Positions 1 to 6,780 of a stretch of 19,207 nucleotides of DNA are shown one piece after another (the first letter of the stretch is position 1; every line of letters begins with the position of its first letter). The notes under the pieces are model-generated. The model saw only the letters and a program-made list of their open reading frames with translations, did no database searches and had not been told where the DNA came from. Source of the stretch: Candidatus Goldiibacteriota bacterium. GTDB taxonomy: Bacteria > Oederibacteriota > PGYV01 > DSYL01. Location: NCBI GenBank assembly GCA_026418955.1, contig JAOAAI010000148.1, positions 1 to 19,207 of the forward strand, in the 5' to 3' direction. The translations under genes were made by a program, and so were the position numbers.

Positions 1-150
1 AACTATTGCATTTAAATTAAATTCTTTGCCAATATCAGGCAAAGCAATATTAACAGATGACCCCATAAATGTTGCCATGAATGAAGCAAAAAAAGCAAAT
101 ACCAATATTATATATCTCTCTTCCTTGCTGTAAGTAATCTCATGTTTCAT
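1..150 (-). CDS. MFS transporter, DHA2/EmrB-like, N-terminal fragment
   Basis: The first 50 codons of a membrane transporter run off the left edge. Translation from the ATG at 150 gives a short charged cytoplasmic N-terminus (residues 1-12), then a hydrophobic helix with the sequence SSVNIALPDIGKEF near its end. That pattern matches the first transmembrane helix of 14-helix drug:proton antiporters of the major facilitator superfamily (DHA2, EmrB/QacA group), where a D/S-x-x-V-N-x-A-L-P motif is typical. The frame is open to base 1. Upstream, the Shine-Dalgarno is poor (GTGGGTAAA). It lies 89 bases downstream of the radical SAM gene on the same strand and may have its own promoter at 213-241. 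The substrate cannot be inferred from this fragment. Confidence 0.8.
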   Translation of the reverse strand, partial: MKHEITYSKEERYIILVFAFFASFMATFMGSSVNIALPDIGKEFNLNAIV

Positions 151-185
151 TTTACCCACAATATTTTATAATTTCTGTTTCATGG

Positions 186-220
186 TTTATGATTTAGGAT
201 AATAAATTTAAAATCATAAA
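186..220. repeat. 10-bp inverted repeat between MFS gene and radical SAM gene
   Basis: TTTATGATTT at 186-195 is repeated exactly inverted as AAATCATAAA at 211-220, with a 15-base loop. The stem is AT-rich (one G-C pair) and lacks a following T-run, so it is a poor terminator. The right arm overlaps the -10 of a candidate promoter for the MFS gene, so a regulator-binding site is an alternative. Confidence 0.5.
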
Positions 221-241
221 TTGTAGATATTAAATTGTCTT
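213..241 (-). promoter_or_regulatory. Candidate sigma-70 promoter for the MFS gene
   Basis: On the minus strand AAGACA (236-241) and TATGAT (213-218) are separated by 17 bases. They match consensus at 4/6 and 5/6 positions. It would start transcription about 55 bases upstream of the MFS start codon. In sequence this AT-rich such matches arise by chance, so this is tentative. Confidence 0.3.
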
Positions 242-1133
242 ATTTCCTGCTTCCCTGCCATGATTCTCTTCTGCCAAATTCTTTTATCAATAATTCGTTT
301 ATTTTATTTTTATATTTTATGCTACAATATTCAGGTGCAATTAACATATCCTGTGGCGCTTCTGCAGTAAAACGCATTATAACAATATCTGGTGGTAGAA
401 TTTCTATAACATCGGTTAAATTATCAATATATTCTTCCAAATTCAATAACTTGAATGGTCTTTCTTTGTATTCCATAGCAAGCGGTGTTTTATCAACTAT
501 ATAAAGCGGATGTATTTTAACCCCAAAAGGATGTAAAGTTGAAACTAGTTTTGCAGTTTTATGAAAATCATGTTTATCTTCTCCAGGTAAACCAATAATT
601 ATATGAATAACGGTTTTAATTCTTGTCTTTTTTACTTTTCCAAACATTTCCACAAACTGCAAAACAGTATGCCCCCTATTTATTCTATTTAAAGTATTTT
701 CATTTGCGCTCTGTAAACCCAGTTCAATCCACACATCAATATTTTTATCTATATAAGAATCAATAAGCATAAGTTTTTCGTCATCAATGCAATCCGTTCT
801 TGTGCCGATTGATATACCTACAATTTCACTGTAATTTAAAACCTCATCATAATATTTTTTTAATTCATCAAATGGCTTATTGGTATTTGAATAGGACTGA
901 AAATAGGCAATGAATTTTGTATCATTTCCATATCTTTTTTTACCATAACTTATGCCATTTTCTATTTGTGTTTTTAATGGTAAAAAAATATCATTATATG
1001 GTGGTTTTGAACCATCATAACAATAAGAACACCTACCATGAGGGCAGGTGAAAGGAAGTGATAAGGTTATCTTCTGAACTCTTGTTTTATATTTTTGTCT
1101 GAAATAATCATTTAAAGAGTAATAATATTTCAT
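240..1133 (-). CDS. Radical SAM protein, TIGR01212/YhcC-like
   Basis: This 297-residue protein resembles the TIGR01212 (YhcC) radical SAM family, whose exact substrate is unsettled. The iron-sulfur cluster cysteines are C30, C35 and C38 (CPHGRCSYC), followed by AYFQSYSNT and GISIGTRTDC near residues 75-115, ELGLQSAN near 140 and HIIIGLPGED near 175, all hallmarks of this group and its Elp3-like relatives. The CX4CX2C spacing is shorter than the roughly CX11CX2C spacing I expect for YhcC proteins, so the assignment is to the family and not to a function. It starts 11 bases after the yebC stop codon and is probably the last gene of the operon from 4431; the start has only a weak AAAAAGA ribosome site. 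Confidence 0.85.
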   Translation of the reverse strand: MKYYYSLNDYFRQKYKTRVQKITLSLPFTCPHGRCSYCYDGSKPPYNDIFLPLKTQIENGISYGKKRYGNDTKFIAYFQSYSNTNKPFDELKKYYDEVLNYSEIVGISIGTRTDCIDDEKLMLIDSYIDKNIDVWIELGLQSANENTLNRINRGHTVLQFVEMFGKVKKTRIKTVIHIIIGLPGEDKHDFHKTAKLVSTLHPFGVKIHPLYIVDKTPLAMEYKERPFKLLNLEEYIDNLTDVIEILPPDIVIMRFTAEAPQDMLIAPEYCSIKYKNKINELLIKEFGRRESWQGSRK

Positions 1134-1144
1134 TCTTTTTATAT

Positions 1145-1897
1145 TTACTCAGTGCTCATCTTATCCATAATTTCCTGTGGTATATCAAAATTGGCATAAA
1201 CATTTTGCACATCATCATGTTCTTCAAGAGCATCCATCAGTTTTAACATTTGTTCTGCTTGAGCACCTTCCAATTTTACATAACTTTTTGGAATCATTGT
1301 TATTTCTGCTGTAATATATTTAACCGATTTATCATCTAATGCCTTTTTCACCTTTTCAAAATCCTGTGGTTGTGTTATTACTTCATAACCAGTTTCTTCG
1401 TTAATTATATCCTGAGCTCCTGCCTCAAGCGCAATTTCCATTAACTCTTCCTCACCAATTGTTTCTTTTGGCACCAGAATATAACCCTTTTGTTCAAATT
1501 GCCAAGCAGTTGAACCAACAGCAGCCATAGAACCACCCATTTTAGAAAGTATAGTCCTTATCTCTGCTGCAGATCTGTTTTTATTATCTGTTGTTACTTT
1601 TATCAATAAAGCAACTCCACCAGGGCCATAACCTTCGTATGTAATTTCTTCGTAATTAACACCAGGTAATTCACCTGTGCCTTTCTGAATAGCCTTTTTA
1701 ATATTATCAGCCGGCATATTTACTGCTTTAGCTTTTTCAAGAACAGTTCTTAATCTAGGATTATTTGCTGGATCTCCACCACCTAGTTTTGCAGCGACAA
1801 TAATCTCCCTAATATACTTTGTAAAAGTTTGTCCCTTTTTAGCATCTGCTGCTGCTTTTTTTCTCTTTATCGTAGCCCACCTTGAATGACCTGACAT
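1145..1897 (-). CDS. yebC: YebC/PmpR-family protein
   Basis: This is a 250-residue YebC family protein. The N-terminus SGHSRWATIKRKKAAADAKK is the family signature, followed by GGGDPANNPRLR, AVNMPADNIKKAI, a glycine-rich YEGYGPGGVA segment near residue 90 and NRSAAEIR near 110. Family members are described as transcriptional regulators and, more recently, as ribosome-associated factors that ease translation of difficult motifs. The length is normal. I place the start at the ATG at 1897: a GGAGG lies five bases upstream, and the longer TTG-initiated reading would translate through that ribosome site. It is preceded within 30 bases by a tiny ribosomal-type gene, which supports a translational role, though this is context only. 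Confidence 0.96.
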   Translation of the reverse strand: MSGHSRWATIKRKKAAADAKKGQTFTKYIREIIVAAKLGGGDPANNPRLRTVLEKAKAVNMPADNIKKAIQKGTGELPGVNYEEITYEGYGPGGVALLIKVTTDNKNRSAAEIRTILSKMGGSMAAVGSTAWQFEQKGYILVPKETIGEEELMEIALEAGAQDIINEETGYEVITQPQDFEKVKKALDDKSVKYITAEITMIPKSYVKLEGAQAEQMLKLMDALEEHDDVQNVYANFDIPQEIMDKMSTE

Positions 1898-1902
1898 TCT
1901 TT

Positions 1903-1907
1903 CCTCC
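1903..1907 (-). promoter_or_regulatory. Ribosome binding site fixing the yebC start
   Basis: GGAGG on the minus strand, five bases before ATG 1897. A TTG codon at 1909 would extend the frame but its second codon lies inside this ribosome site, so the ATG is preferred. Confidence 0.8.
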
Positions 1908-1927
1908 AAAGAGAATAAAAATTTTCT

Positions 1928-2017
1928 TTATCTTTTTAAAAATTTCATTTTTCTACGATGTTTTTTTCTTTTATGTGTTTTCATTTTCCAGCGATGTCTC
2001 TTCTTTCCACAACCCAT
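1928..2017 (-). CDS. 29-residue AURKAIP1/COX24-domain (bS22/mS38-like) ribosomal-type protein
   Basis: This very short gene has an intact ATG, 29 codons and TAA. The peptide begins MGCGKKRHRWKMKTHKRKK and ends RKMKFLKR, so over half of it is Lys, Arg or His with no acidic residue. It fits the AURKAIP1/COX24 domain pattern (basic, KM-x-x-HK, then a basic run and F-L-x-R), found in mitochondrial mS38, in actinobacterial bS22 and in annotated mini-proteins of Bacteroidetes-type bacteria. Such proteins sit in ribosomal RNA near the decoding region of the small subunit. A perfect AGGAGGTGA ribosome site (about 2022-2030) precedes it, 15 bases after the thioesterase stop, and yebC follows. Assignment rests on memory of the family pattern, not on a search. 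Confidence 0.75.
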   Translation of the reverse strand: MGCGKKRHRWKMKTHKRKKHRRKMKFLKR

Positions 2018-2032
2018 TATTTCACCTCCTTT

Positions 2033-2452
2033 TTATGGTTTTATCTGTTCTGCTTCTACTTTAAAACATATTGCTTCAGCCTCTGCTATTAATTCATCTG
2101 TTTTTTCTTTTATCACTTTACCTTTTATTATAAAAACGCGTCCTTTTTGCTTTTCAATATATGCTTTTGCAATTATTTCTTCTCCAACTTTTAAAGGTTT
2201 TCTCAATTTTATTTTAAGTTCTGCGGTTACAACAGGTATTTTAAATTTCTGCCATGGTAAATTTACCATAACTTCATCTAAAAGTAAAGATATCATACCA
2301 CCATGTACAAAATCTTTATAACCTTGAAGTTCCTTTGGAAAAACATACCGTGTTTCAATCATATTATTGTTTATTGTGAATTTCAAATGCATGCCTATTG
2401 GATTTTTTTCACCACAGGCAAAGCAATATCTATCATCTATCCATTGTGTCAT
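2033..2452 (-). CDS. PaaI-type hotdog-fold thioesterase
   Basis: This 139-residue protein belongs to the hotdog-fold acyl-CoA thioesterase superfamily. It opens with CFACGEKNPIGMHLKF (C10, C13), the Cys-x-x-Cys-Gly-x-x-Asn-Pro-x-Gly signature of a large PaaI-like subgroup. It then has FVHGGMISLLLDE at residues 48-60, where the HGG turn and Asp59/Glu60 region supply the thioesterase active site. The substrate is unknown. Its ATG overlaps the mtnA stop codon as ATGA, so the two genes are probably translationally coupled. There is no obvious biochemical link to methionine salvage, and co-location may only reflect operon packing. Confidence 0.88.
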   Translation of the reverse strand: MTQWIDDRYCFACGEKNPIGMHLKFTINNNMIETRYVFPKELQGYKDFVHGGMISLLLDEVMVNLPWQKFKIPVVTAELKIKLRKPLKVGEEIIAKAYIEKQKGRVFIIKGKVIKEKTDELIAEAEAICFKVEAEQIKP

Positions 2453-3513
2453 AGATTAATATTATTCTCCTTGTTTAAAAATACTTTTTCAAGATTAATA
2501 TCAAAAGGCGCTCTGATAATTCCATGATCGGTGATTATTGCACTTATATATTTTGCAGGAGTTATATCAAAAGCAGGATGCAGTGCTTTTGTCTTTTTTG
2601 TTGTTATTTCTTTTCCAGCTATCATCTTTACCTCTTTCTCATCGCGTTCTTCTATAGGTATATCATCTCCTTTTTTTAATGAAAAATCTATTGTAGAAGC
2701 AGGCGCAGCTACATAAAAAGGTACTTTATGAGTGTATGCAAGAACTGCAAGTGTGTATGTTCCTATTTTATTTGCCACATCACCGTTGGCTGTTATTCTA
2801 TCTGCTCCAACAATCACAACATCTATCATACCCTTATACATAAAATAACCTGCCATATTATCTGTTATGAGATAATGTGGAATGCCAAGTTCCGATAATT
2901 CCCAAGCTGTTAATCTTGCTCCTTGCAAATATGGTCTTGTTTCATCAACAAATACGGTTATTTTCTTTTTTCTTTCAAATGCTGCTCTTATAACACCTAT
3001 TGCAGTACCATAACCTGATGTGGCTAGTGCGCCTGCATTACAATGTGTTAAAATTCTATCATTATCTCTAATCAATTCAGCTCCAAAAAAACCAATTGCC
3101 TTATTACTTTCATAATCATCTCTATAAATTTTATTTGCCTCTGAAATTAAAAGTTCTTTTAAACTATTTATACGCCGTTCTTTATTCCTTTCCATTACTG
3201 TCATAATTCTGTTCAATGCCCATTTTAAATTAACAGCTGTTGGACGGGTTTTTAATAAAACGTCTGAAATATGCTGAACTTTATTATACAAAGATGTATA
3301 ATTACTGAAATTGCTGTTTTTCAGTTCCATTGCTATTGCAAAAGCAGCAACAATTCCAATAAGCGGCGCTCCACGTAATTTCATCTCTTTTATTACTTTT
3401 TCAACATCCCTATATGTTTTGCAGATTATATATTTCTTTTCTTTTGGAAGAAGAGTCTGATCAAGAACTTTCAAAACACCGTTTTTCCATTCTATTGGAC
3501 TTATATCCTTCAT
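2449..3513 (-). CDS. mtnA: S-methyl-5-thioribose-1-phosphate isomerase
   Basis: MtnA converts 5-methylthioribose-1-phosphate to 5-methylthioribulose-1-phosphate in the methionine salvage pathway. The protein has 354 residues, the family's usual length, and shows LRGAPLIG at 46-53, ILTHCNAGALATSGYGTA at 154-171, VFVDETRPYLQGARLTAWEL at 187-206 and VGADRITANGDVANKIGTY at 235-253. C158 and D238 correspond to the catalytic Cys and Asp of the family. It is related to eIF2B subunits, but the residues around both catalytic positions favour the isomerase. A strong AGGAGGT ribosome site precedes the ATG. It follows a PNP/MTAP-family phosphorylase by 75 bases, which would supply its substrate if that enzyme uses methylthioadenosine. 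No other mtn genes are in the window. Confidence 0.95.
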   Translation of the reverse strand: MKDISPIEWKNGVLKVLDQTLLPKEKKYIICKTYRDVEKVIKEMKLRGAPLIGIVAAFAIAMELKNSNFSNYTSLYNKVQHISDVLLKTRPTAVNLKWALNRIMTVMERNKERRINSLKELLISEANKIYRDDYESNKAIGFFGAELIRDNDRILTHCNAGALATSGYGTAIGVIRAAFERKKKITVFVDETRPYLQGARLTAWELSELGIPHYLITDNMAGYFMYKGMIDVVIVGADRITANGDVANKIGTYTLAVLAYTHKVPFYVAAPASTIDFSLKKGDDIPIEERDEKEVKMIAGKEITTKKTKALHPAFDITPAKYISAIITDHGIIRAPFDINLEKVFLNKENNINL

Positions 3514-3588
3514 AATACCTCCTGTAAATTAAATAGTGTTTTTTAATCTTTTAACAAAGATGTCTACAATTTCCTAATAAATAATACA

Positions 3589-4431
3589 TTAAATTCTTTT
3601 TATTACTTCTTTCATCAGTTTTGTTAATTTTGGTTCTGCATCCTGAGCATTTTTTATTATTTTGTTTATATCAGCTGGTTCAAGATTATCAGGATCACAC
3701 ATATCCGTGATAACTGAAATCCCTAAAATCTTTAATCCGCAATGAACTCCTACAATTACTTCTGGAACAGTTGACATACCAACCATATCAGCAAATTGTC
3801 TCATCATTCTATACTCAGCCCTGGTTTCAAGATTAGGTCCTGTGACTCCGATATAAACACCTTTTGCAATAGGTATGTTTAAATCTTTTGCTGCTTCTTC
3901 TGCTATTTTTATTAGTTCTTTAGAATATGGTTCTATCATATCTGGCCAGCGCGGCCCTAAATCATCATCATTTGGTCCTATCAGTGGATTATCTCCCATA
4001 AAATTAATATGGTCTTCTATAATAACAAGTTGCCCTGCTTTATATGATAGATTCATTCCACCGGCTGCATTTGAAATAAGAAGATATTTTATACCTAGTT
4101 CTTTCATAACACGCACTGGAAATGTTATCTGTTGCATTGTATATCCCTCATATCTATGAAATCTGCCAGACATGGCAACAACCTTTTTACCAGCCATCTC
4201 TCCCAAAATGAGAACGCCTGTATGTGTTTCAACGGTTGAAAGTGGAAAATATGGAATATTTTTATAAGGTATCTCTTTTTTCACGTTTATCTCCTTTGCT
4301 AAAGCACCTAAACCTGTTCCAAGAATAATACCCACCGTTGGTGTAAAATCAGGCAGCTGCTTTTTTATTTTTTTTGCTGATTCTTTTATCATCTGTTTTA
4401 AACTTTTTACTGTTTTTTTCTGTTTTTTCAT
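3589..4431 (-). CDS. PNP/MTAP-family nucleoside phosphorylase, possibly methylthioadenosine phosphorylase
   Basis: This 280-residue trimeric-type nucleoside phosphorylase releases a purine base and a (deoxy/thio)ribose-1-phosphate. Motifs: ILGTGLGALA at 36-45 (phosphate), SGRFHRYEGY at 88-97, ISNAAGGMN at 119-127, EDHINFMGDNPL at 139-150, GPNLETRAEYR at 198-208 with E202, VGMSTVPEVI at 217-226, and GISVITDMC at 237-245. Position 243 aligns with Asn243 of human PNP, which recognises 6-oxopurines, but is Asp here; Asp favours 6-aminopurines such as adenine. With mtnA directly downstream, 5'-methylthioadenosine is a credible substrate, by inference. The start is ATG 4431, six bases after an AGGAGGT; an upstream TTG at 4461 has no such support. 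Confidence 0.93.
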   Translation of the reverse strand: MKKQKKTVKSLKQMIKESAKKIKKQLPDFTPTVGIILGTGLGALAKEINVKKEIPYKNIPYFPLSTVETHTGVLILGEMAGKKVVAMSGRFHRYEGYTMQQITFPVRVMKELGIKYLLISNAAGGMNLSYKAGQLVIIEDHINFMGDNPLIGPNDDDLGPRWPDMIEPYSKELIKIAEEAAKDLNIPIAKGVYIGVTGPNLETRAEYRMMRQFADMVGMSTVPEVIVGVHCGLKILGISVITDMCDPDNLEPADINKIIKNAQDAEPKLTKLMKEVIKRI

Positions 4432-4437
4432 GAAATA

Positions 4438-4444
4438 ACCTCCT
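4438..4444 (-). promoter_or_regulatory. Ribosome binding site fixing the phosphorylase start
   Basis: AGGAGGT on the minus strand, six bases before ATG 4431. It lies inside the longer TTG-initiated reading and therefore argues against it. Confidence 0.8.
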
Positions 4445-4507
4445 GTATTTTTACTAACCAAATTCCATGCAATTAATCATCTATAAATAAAAAAGAAACT
4501 AAGACGA

Positions 4508-4535
4508 TTCATAATTAATCATTTAAATGTATCAA
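4508..4535 (-). promoter_or_regulatory. Candidate promoter for the phosphorylase-mtnA operon
   Basis: On the minus strand TTGATA (4530-4535) and TATGAA (4508-4513) are separated by 16 bases, matching consensus at 5/6 and 4/6. The leader to the phosphorylase start would be about 70 bases. A 10-base direct repeat, ATGATTAATT on the minus strand (4471-4480 and 4513-4522), lies in the leader and in the promoter spacer, and could be chance in AT-rich DNA. Confidence 0.35.
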
Positions 4536-4681
4536 ATCTGCAAATACAATGTCCCATGGAATTTTTATATTTTAATAAAATTACCTTAATCTCCACGCTA
4601 TAAATATTATATTTATTTTACTTTTATCATACCTTATGCATAAACTTCTTTTAAAGAACATCTTTATTGATATTCTTTATC

Positions 4682-4894
4682 TCAATCAATTTTAATCTTG
4701 ATTTTATTCTTTTTATAATTAAACTTTTTGTATGTAGAATTACAGTTAAAAAACAAATAAATTTGTTTTATTTTTAAGCGCGCATTTATTTTTACTTTCA
4801 ACATATCACCGATGATTTCCTTTATACAATTTTTTAGAATTAGGAACAACTCTATTTTTAATATAATATTCTCGTTCTTATTATCAAAAAACAT
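4682..4894 (-). CDS. Doubtful 70-residue reading frame after yggT
   Basis: An ATG one base after the yggT stop opens a 70-codon frame rich in Lys, Ile and Asn, which may simply reflect base composition. I recognise no domain with confidence. In many bacteria yggT is followed by a DUF167 (YggU) gene. An internal stretch here, MLKVKINARLKIKQI near residues 31-45, and the KNKIKIKID end vaguely resemble the two ends of that small domain, so a decayed DUF167 is conceivable. The central conserved part (a GKAN-type segment) is missing, there is no Shine-Dalgarno, and I treat the frame as probably spurious. Confidence 0.22.
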   Translation of the reverse strand: MFFDNKNENIILKIELFLILKNCIKEIIGDMLKVKINARLKIKQIYLFFNCNSTYKKFNYKKNKIKIKID

Positions 4895-4895
4895 T

Positions 4896-5171
4896 TCAAA
4901 ATATCTTTGTTAATAATAAAATTATTGTATTTTTCAATATCTCAACTATGAAAATTGCCACAACAGGGCTGAAATCAAATCCGTGATAAACAAGCGGTAT
5001 AAATCTTCTTATAAAATTTAAAAATGGATCTGTCAACAAAGAAACAAAAGCAAAAAATGAACTATAAGCATATAAAACTTCTGATTTTATCCAGGACATT
5101 AAAGCTCTTATAATTATCAAAAAAATATAAATATTTGCAATTGTTTGGATTAAATTAACAACTATCATCAT
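4896..5171 (-). CDS. yggT: YggT-family membrane protein
   Basis: This 91-residue inner-membrane protein has two hydrophobic segments, about residues 4-24 and 68-89. Family-typical sequences are MSWIKSE near 25, LLTDPFLNFIRRFIP at about 45-59 and DFSPVVAIF near 66-74. YggT proteins have no firmly established enzymatic role; in many bacteria they lie beside proC and yggS or near cell-division genes, and roles in osmotic tolerance or membrane organisation have been proposed. The ATG overlaps the proC stop as ATGATG/TGA, implying translational coupling; a second ATG immediately follows and could equally be used. Confidence 0.92.
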   Translation of the reverse strand: MMIVVNLIQTIANIYIFLIIIRALMSWIKSEVLYAYSSFFAFVSLLTDPFLNFIRRFIPLVYHGFDFSPVVAIFIVEILKNTIILLLTKIF

Positions 5172-5965
5172 CTGCCCAGTTCTTTTGCCCTTTTATACGC
5201 TGCAGATATACCCTTTTTAATAATCTCTTTTAATCTATTTTTTTCAAAGATCTCTAAGGCAGCTTCTGTTGTACCACCTTTTGATGTGACTCTTTGACGC
5301 AAAATAGATGGCTCTTCGCCTGTTGTTAAAAGTAATTTACCTGTCCCAGTAAGTGTCTGAGCTGCAAGCATCTTTGCCTTTGTTTCATTAAATCCAAAAG
5401 CTTTTGCTTGTTCAATCATTGCTTCTATTATATAAAAAAAGTAAGCAGGGCCACTGCCACTTAAAGAAGTAATTACATCAATATCATGCTCTTTAACACA
5501 AAAATATATTTTACAGAATGATTTAATAATTTTTTCTGCTATTTTTTTTTGTTTTGTACTTACTTCTTTTGAAAAAGAATATCCACATGCACCTTCGCCG
5601 ACTAAAACCGGCGTATTTGGCATAACTCTAATAACAGGAATTTTTTTTCTTAACAATTTTTGTATTTTTCTGATTGACACTCCTGCTGCAATTGAAATTA
5701 ACATTTGATTTTTTATTACCTGCCTGATTTCGTTTAAAACATCAGAAATTTGCTGAGGCTTGATAGATAAAAAAATAGCGTCAGAATTTTTTACAAGCTC
5801 AGAATTTGATCCATATTTTTTGATTTTCAGATTTTTACATATATTTTTGAAATTTTTATCTATATCAAATCCACCAATGATAAAATTATTATTAGATGAA
5901 TTCTTTAAACTTTTTATAATCGCCTTTGCCATGTTACCTACGCCAATGAATCCAATTTTAATCAT
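5168..5965 (-). CDS. proC: Pyrroline-5-carboxylate reductase
   Basis: ProC catalyses the last step of proline synthesis, NAD(P)H-dependent reduction of pyrroline-5-carboxylate. The 265-residue protein is of normal length. The Rossmann motif is IGFIGVGNMAKAI at 4-16, followed by LSIKPQ at 66-71, SIAAGVS at 91-97, RVMPNTPVLVGEG at 113-125, SGSGPAYFF at 169-177 and the family signature LRQRVTSKGGTTEAAL at 222-237. Its ATG shares one base with the yggS stop (TAATG), and its own stop overlaps the yggT start. The yggS-proC-yggT order is a conserved arrangement in many bacteria, linking PLP homeostasis and amino-acid metabolism by position. Confidence 0.97.
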   Translation of the reverse strand: MIKIGFIGVGNMAKAIIKSLKNSSNNNFIIGGFDIDKNFKNICKNLKIKKYGSNSELVKNSDAIFLSIKPQQISDVLNEIRQVIKNQMLISIAAGVSIRKIQKLLRKKIPVIRVMPNTPVLVGEGACGYSFSKEVSTKQKKIAEKIIKSFCKIYFCVKEHDIDVITSLSGSGPAYFFYIIEAMIEQAKAFGFNETKAKMLAAQTLTGTGKLLLTTGEEPSILRQRVTSKGGTTEAALEIFEKNRLKEIIKKGISAAYKRAKELGR

Positions 5966-6651
5966 TATACACCTCGTTTTCCAAAGATACCTGTTCCTAT
6001 TCTTATCATATTTGAACCTTCCTGTAATGCAATTAGATAATCATTGGTCATTCCCATTGAAAGTATTTCAAAAACAGGATTTTCATATCTTTTTTTTATT
6101 TCATCAAAAATATCTTTTGCTTTTTTAAAATAAGGTCTTGTTTCTTCTGGGTTATCAAAATACGGCGCCATTGTCATTATACCTTTTATTCTTATATTTT
6201 TAAGTTTACTAATTGCTTCATATTCTTTGAATATGTTTTTTACTTTAATCCCAAATTTTGTTTCTTCTTCTGAAGTTTTCAACTCAAGTAAAATATCCTG
6301 AATAATATTCATCTTTTCAGCATAATTTGAAATTTTTTCAGCAAGTTTAAAGCTATCAACAGATTGTATTAAATCAACCTTACCTACTATTTTATTTACT
6401 TTATTTGTTTGTAGATGTCCAATAAAATGAAATTTTAAATTTTTATATTTGTTTTTTAATATTTCAATTTTAGGTAACATCTCCTGAACTTTATTTTCTC
6501 CTAAATCTATAATTCCACATTTTATTGCTTTTTCTATATTTTCCAAAGATACAGTTTTTGTTACTGCGATAATCTTTATATCAAATCCAAATGATAAAAT
6601 ATTTGAACGTATTTTTTCTATATTATTTTTTACGATATCAAAATTATCCAT
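5965..6651 (-). CDS. yggS: PLP homeostasis protein (YggS/PLPBP family)
   Basis: YggS/PLPHP binds pyridoxal 5'-phosphate in the cytoplasm and balances vitamin B6 and amino-acid pools; it is a single-domain alanine-racemase-like barrel without racemase activity. This 228-residue protein carries the PLP lysine K32 in AVTKTVS, LGENKVQEM near 50, HFIGHLQTNKVNKI near 75-90, IQSVDS near 97, TSEEETKFGI near 125-134 and the C-terminal LSMGMTNDY and NMIRIGTGIFG phosphate-binding segments. The usual SMGMS reads SMGMT here, a mild change. It heads the yggS-proC-yggT unit, with an AGAAGG ribosome site and a perfect TATAAT about 40 bases upstream. Confidence 0.95.
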   Translation of the reverse strand: MDNFDIVKNNIEKIRSNILSFGFDIKIIAVTKTVSLENIEKAIKCGIIDLGENKVQEMLPKIEILKNKYKNLKFHFIGHLQTNKVNKIVGKVDLIQSVDSFKLAEKISNYAEKMNIIQDILLELKTSEEETKFGIKVKNIFKEYEAISKLKNIRIKGIMTMAPYFDNPEETRPYFKKAKDIFDEIKKRYENPVFEILSMGMTNDYLIALQEGSNMIRIGTGIFGKRGV

Positions 6652-6689
6652 TAAACCTTCTGAAATATAGTATTTTTTAATTCTTTTAT

Positions 6690-6717
6690 ATTATAGGTAA
6701 ATTAATTTTGAATTCAA
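6690..6717 (-). promoter_or_regulatory. Promoter upstream of yggS-proC-yggT
   Basis: On the minus strand a perfect TATAAT (6690-6695) lies 16 bases downstream of TTGAAT (6712-6717, 4/6 to consensus). Transcription would begin near 6683, about 30 bases before ATG 6651. This is among the better sigma-70 matches in the window. Confidence 0.5.
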
Positions 6718-6745
6718 TTATAAAATAAAGTTATTTAATTTTAAG

Positions 6746-6780
6746 TTTCGTAATGTAAAAAAGTATTTTTTAAAACGAAA
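6746..6780. repeat. Nested inverted repeat downstream of the exported protein gene
   Basis: TTTCGT at 6746-6751 pairs with ACGAAA at 6775-6780; inside it AAAAAA-GTA-TTTTTT forms a second stem. It lies about 110 bases after the stop of the 6888-7511 gene and upstream of the yggS promoter. It could act as a weak terminator or insulate the two units, but the stem is AT-rich and no clean T-run follows, so the role is unproven. Confidence 0.35.

Larger units (their letters stand above)
4432..4895. other. Non-coding stretch upstream of the phosphorylase gene
   Basis: These 464 bases separate the phosphorylase start from the yggT stop, the longest stretch here without a firm gene. They hold the candidate promoter at 4508-4535, a perfect palindrome TTATGCATAA at 4634-4643, a small hairpin TAAAGA-ACA-TCTTTA at 4652-4666, an AT palindrome centred at 4759-4760, and a doubtful 70-codon reading frame at 4682-4894 right after yggT. 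I see no GC-rich terminator hairpin and no recognisable RNA gene. Confidence 0.6.

Noticed and set aside
235..504. Plus-strand 89-codon open frame
   Set aside because: Opposite strand of the radical SAM gene, without ribosome site or recognisable motif; the same applies to the other antisense frames in the window.
1898..1909. TTG start four codons upstream for yebC
   Set aside because: The extension translates the GGAGG ribosome site; family members begin at the SGHSRW methionine.
4432..4461. Ten-residue TTG extension of the phosphorylase
   Set aside because: It contains the AGGAGGT that serves ATG 4431 and is not conserved-looking.
4751..4768. Palindrome AAACAAAT-AA-ATTTGTTT as terminator
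   Set aside because: Only one G-C pair per stem and no meaningful T-run beyond ordinary AT content; probably chance.
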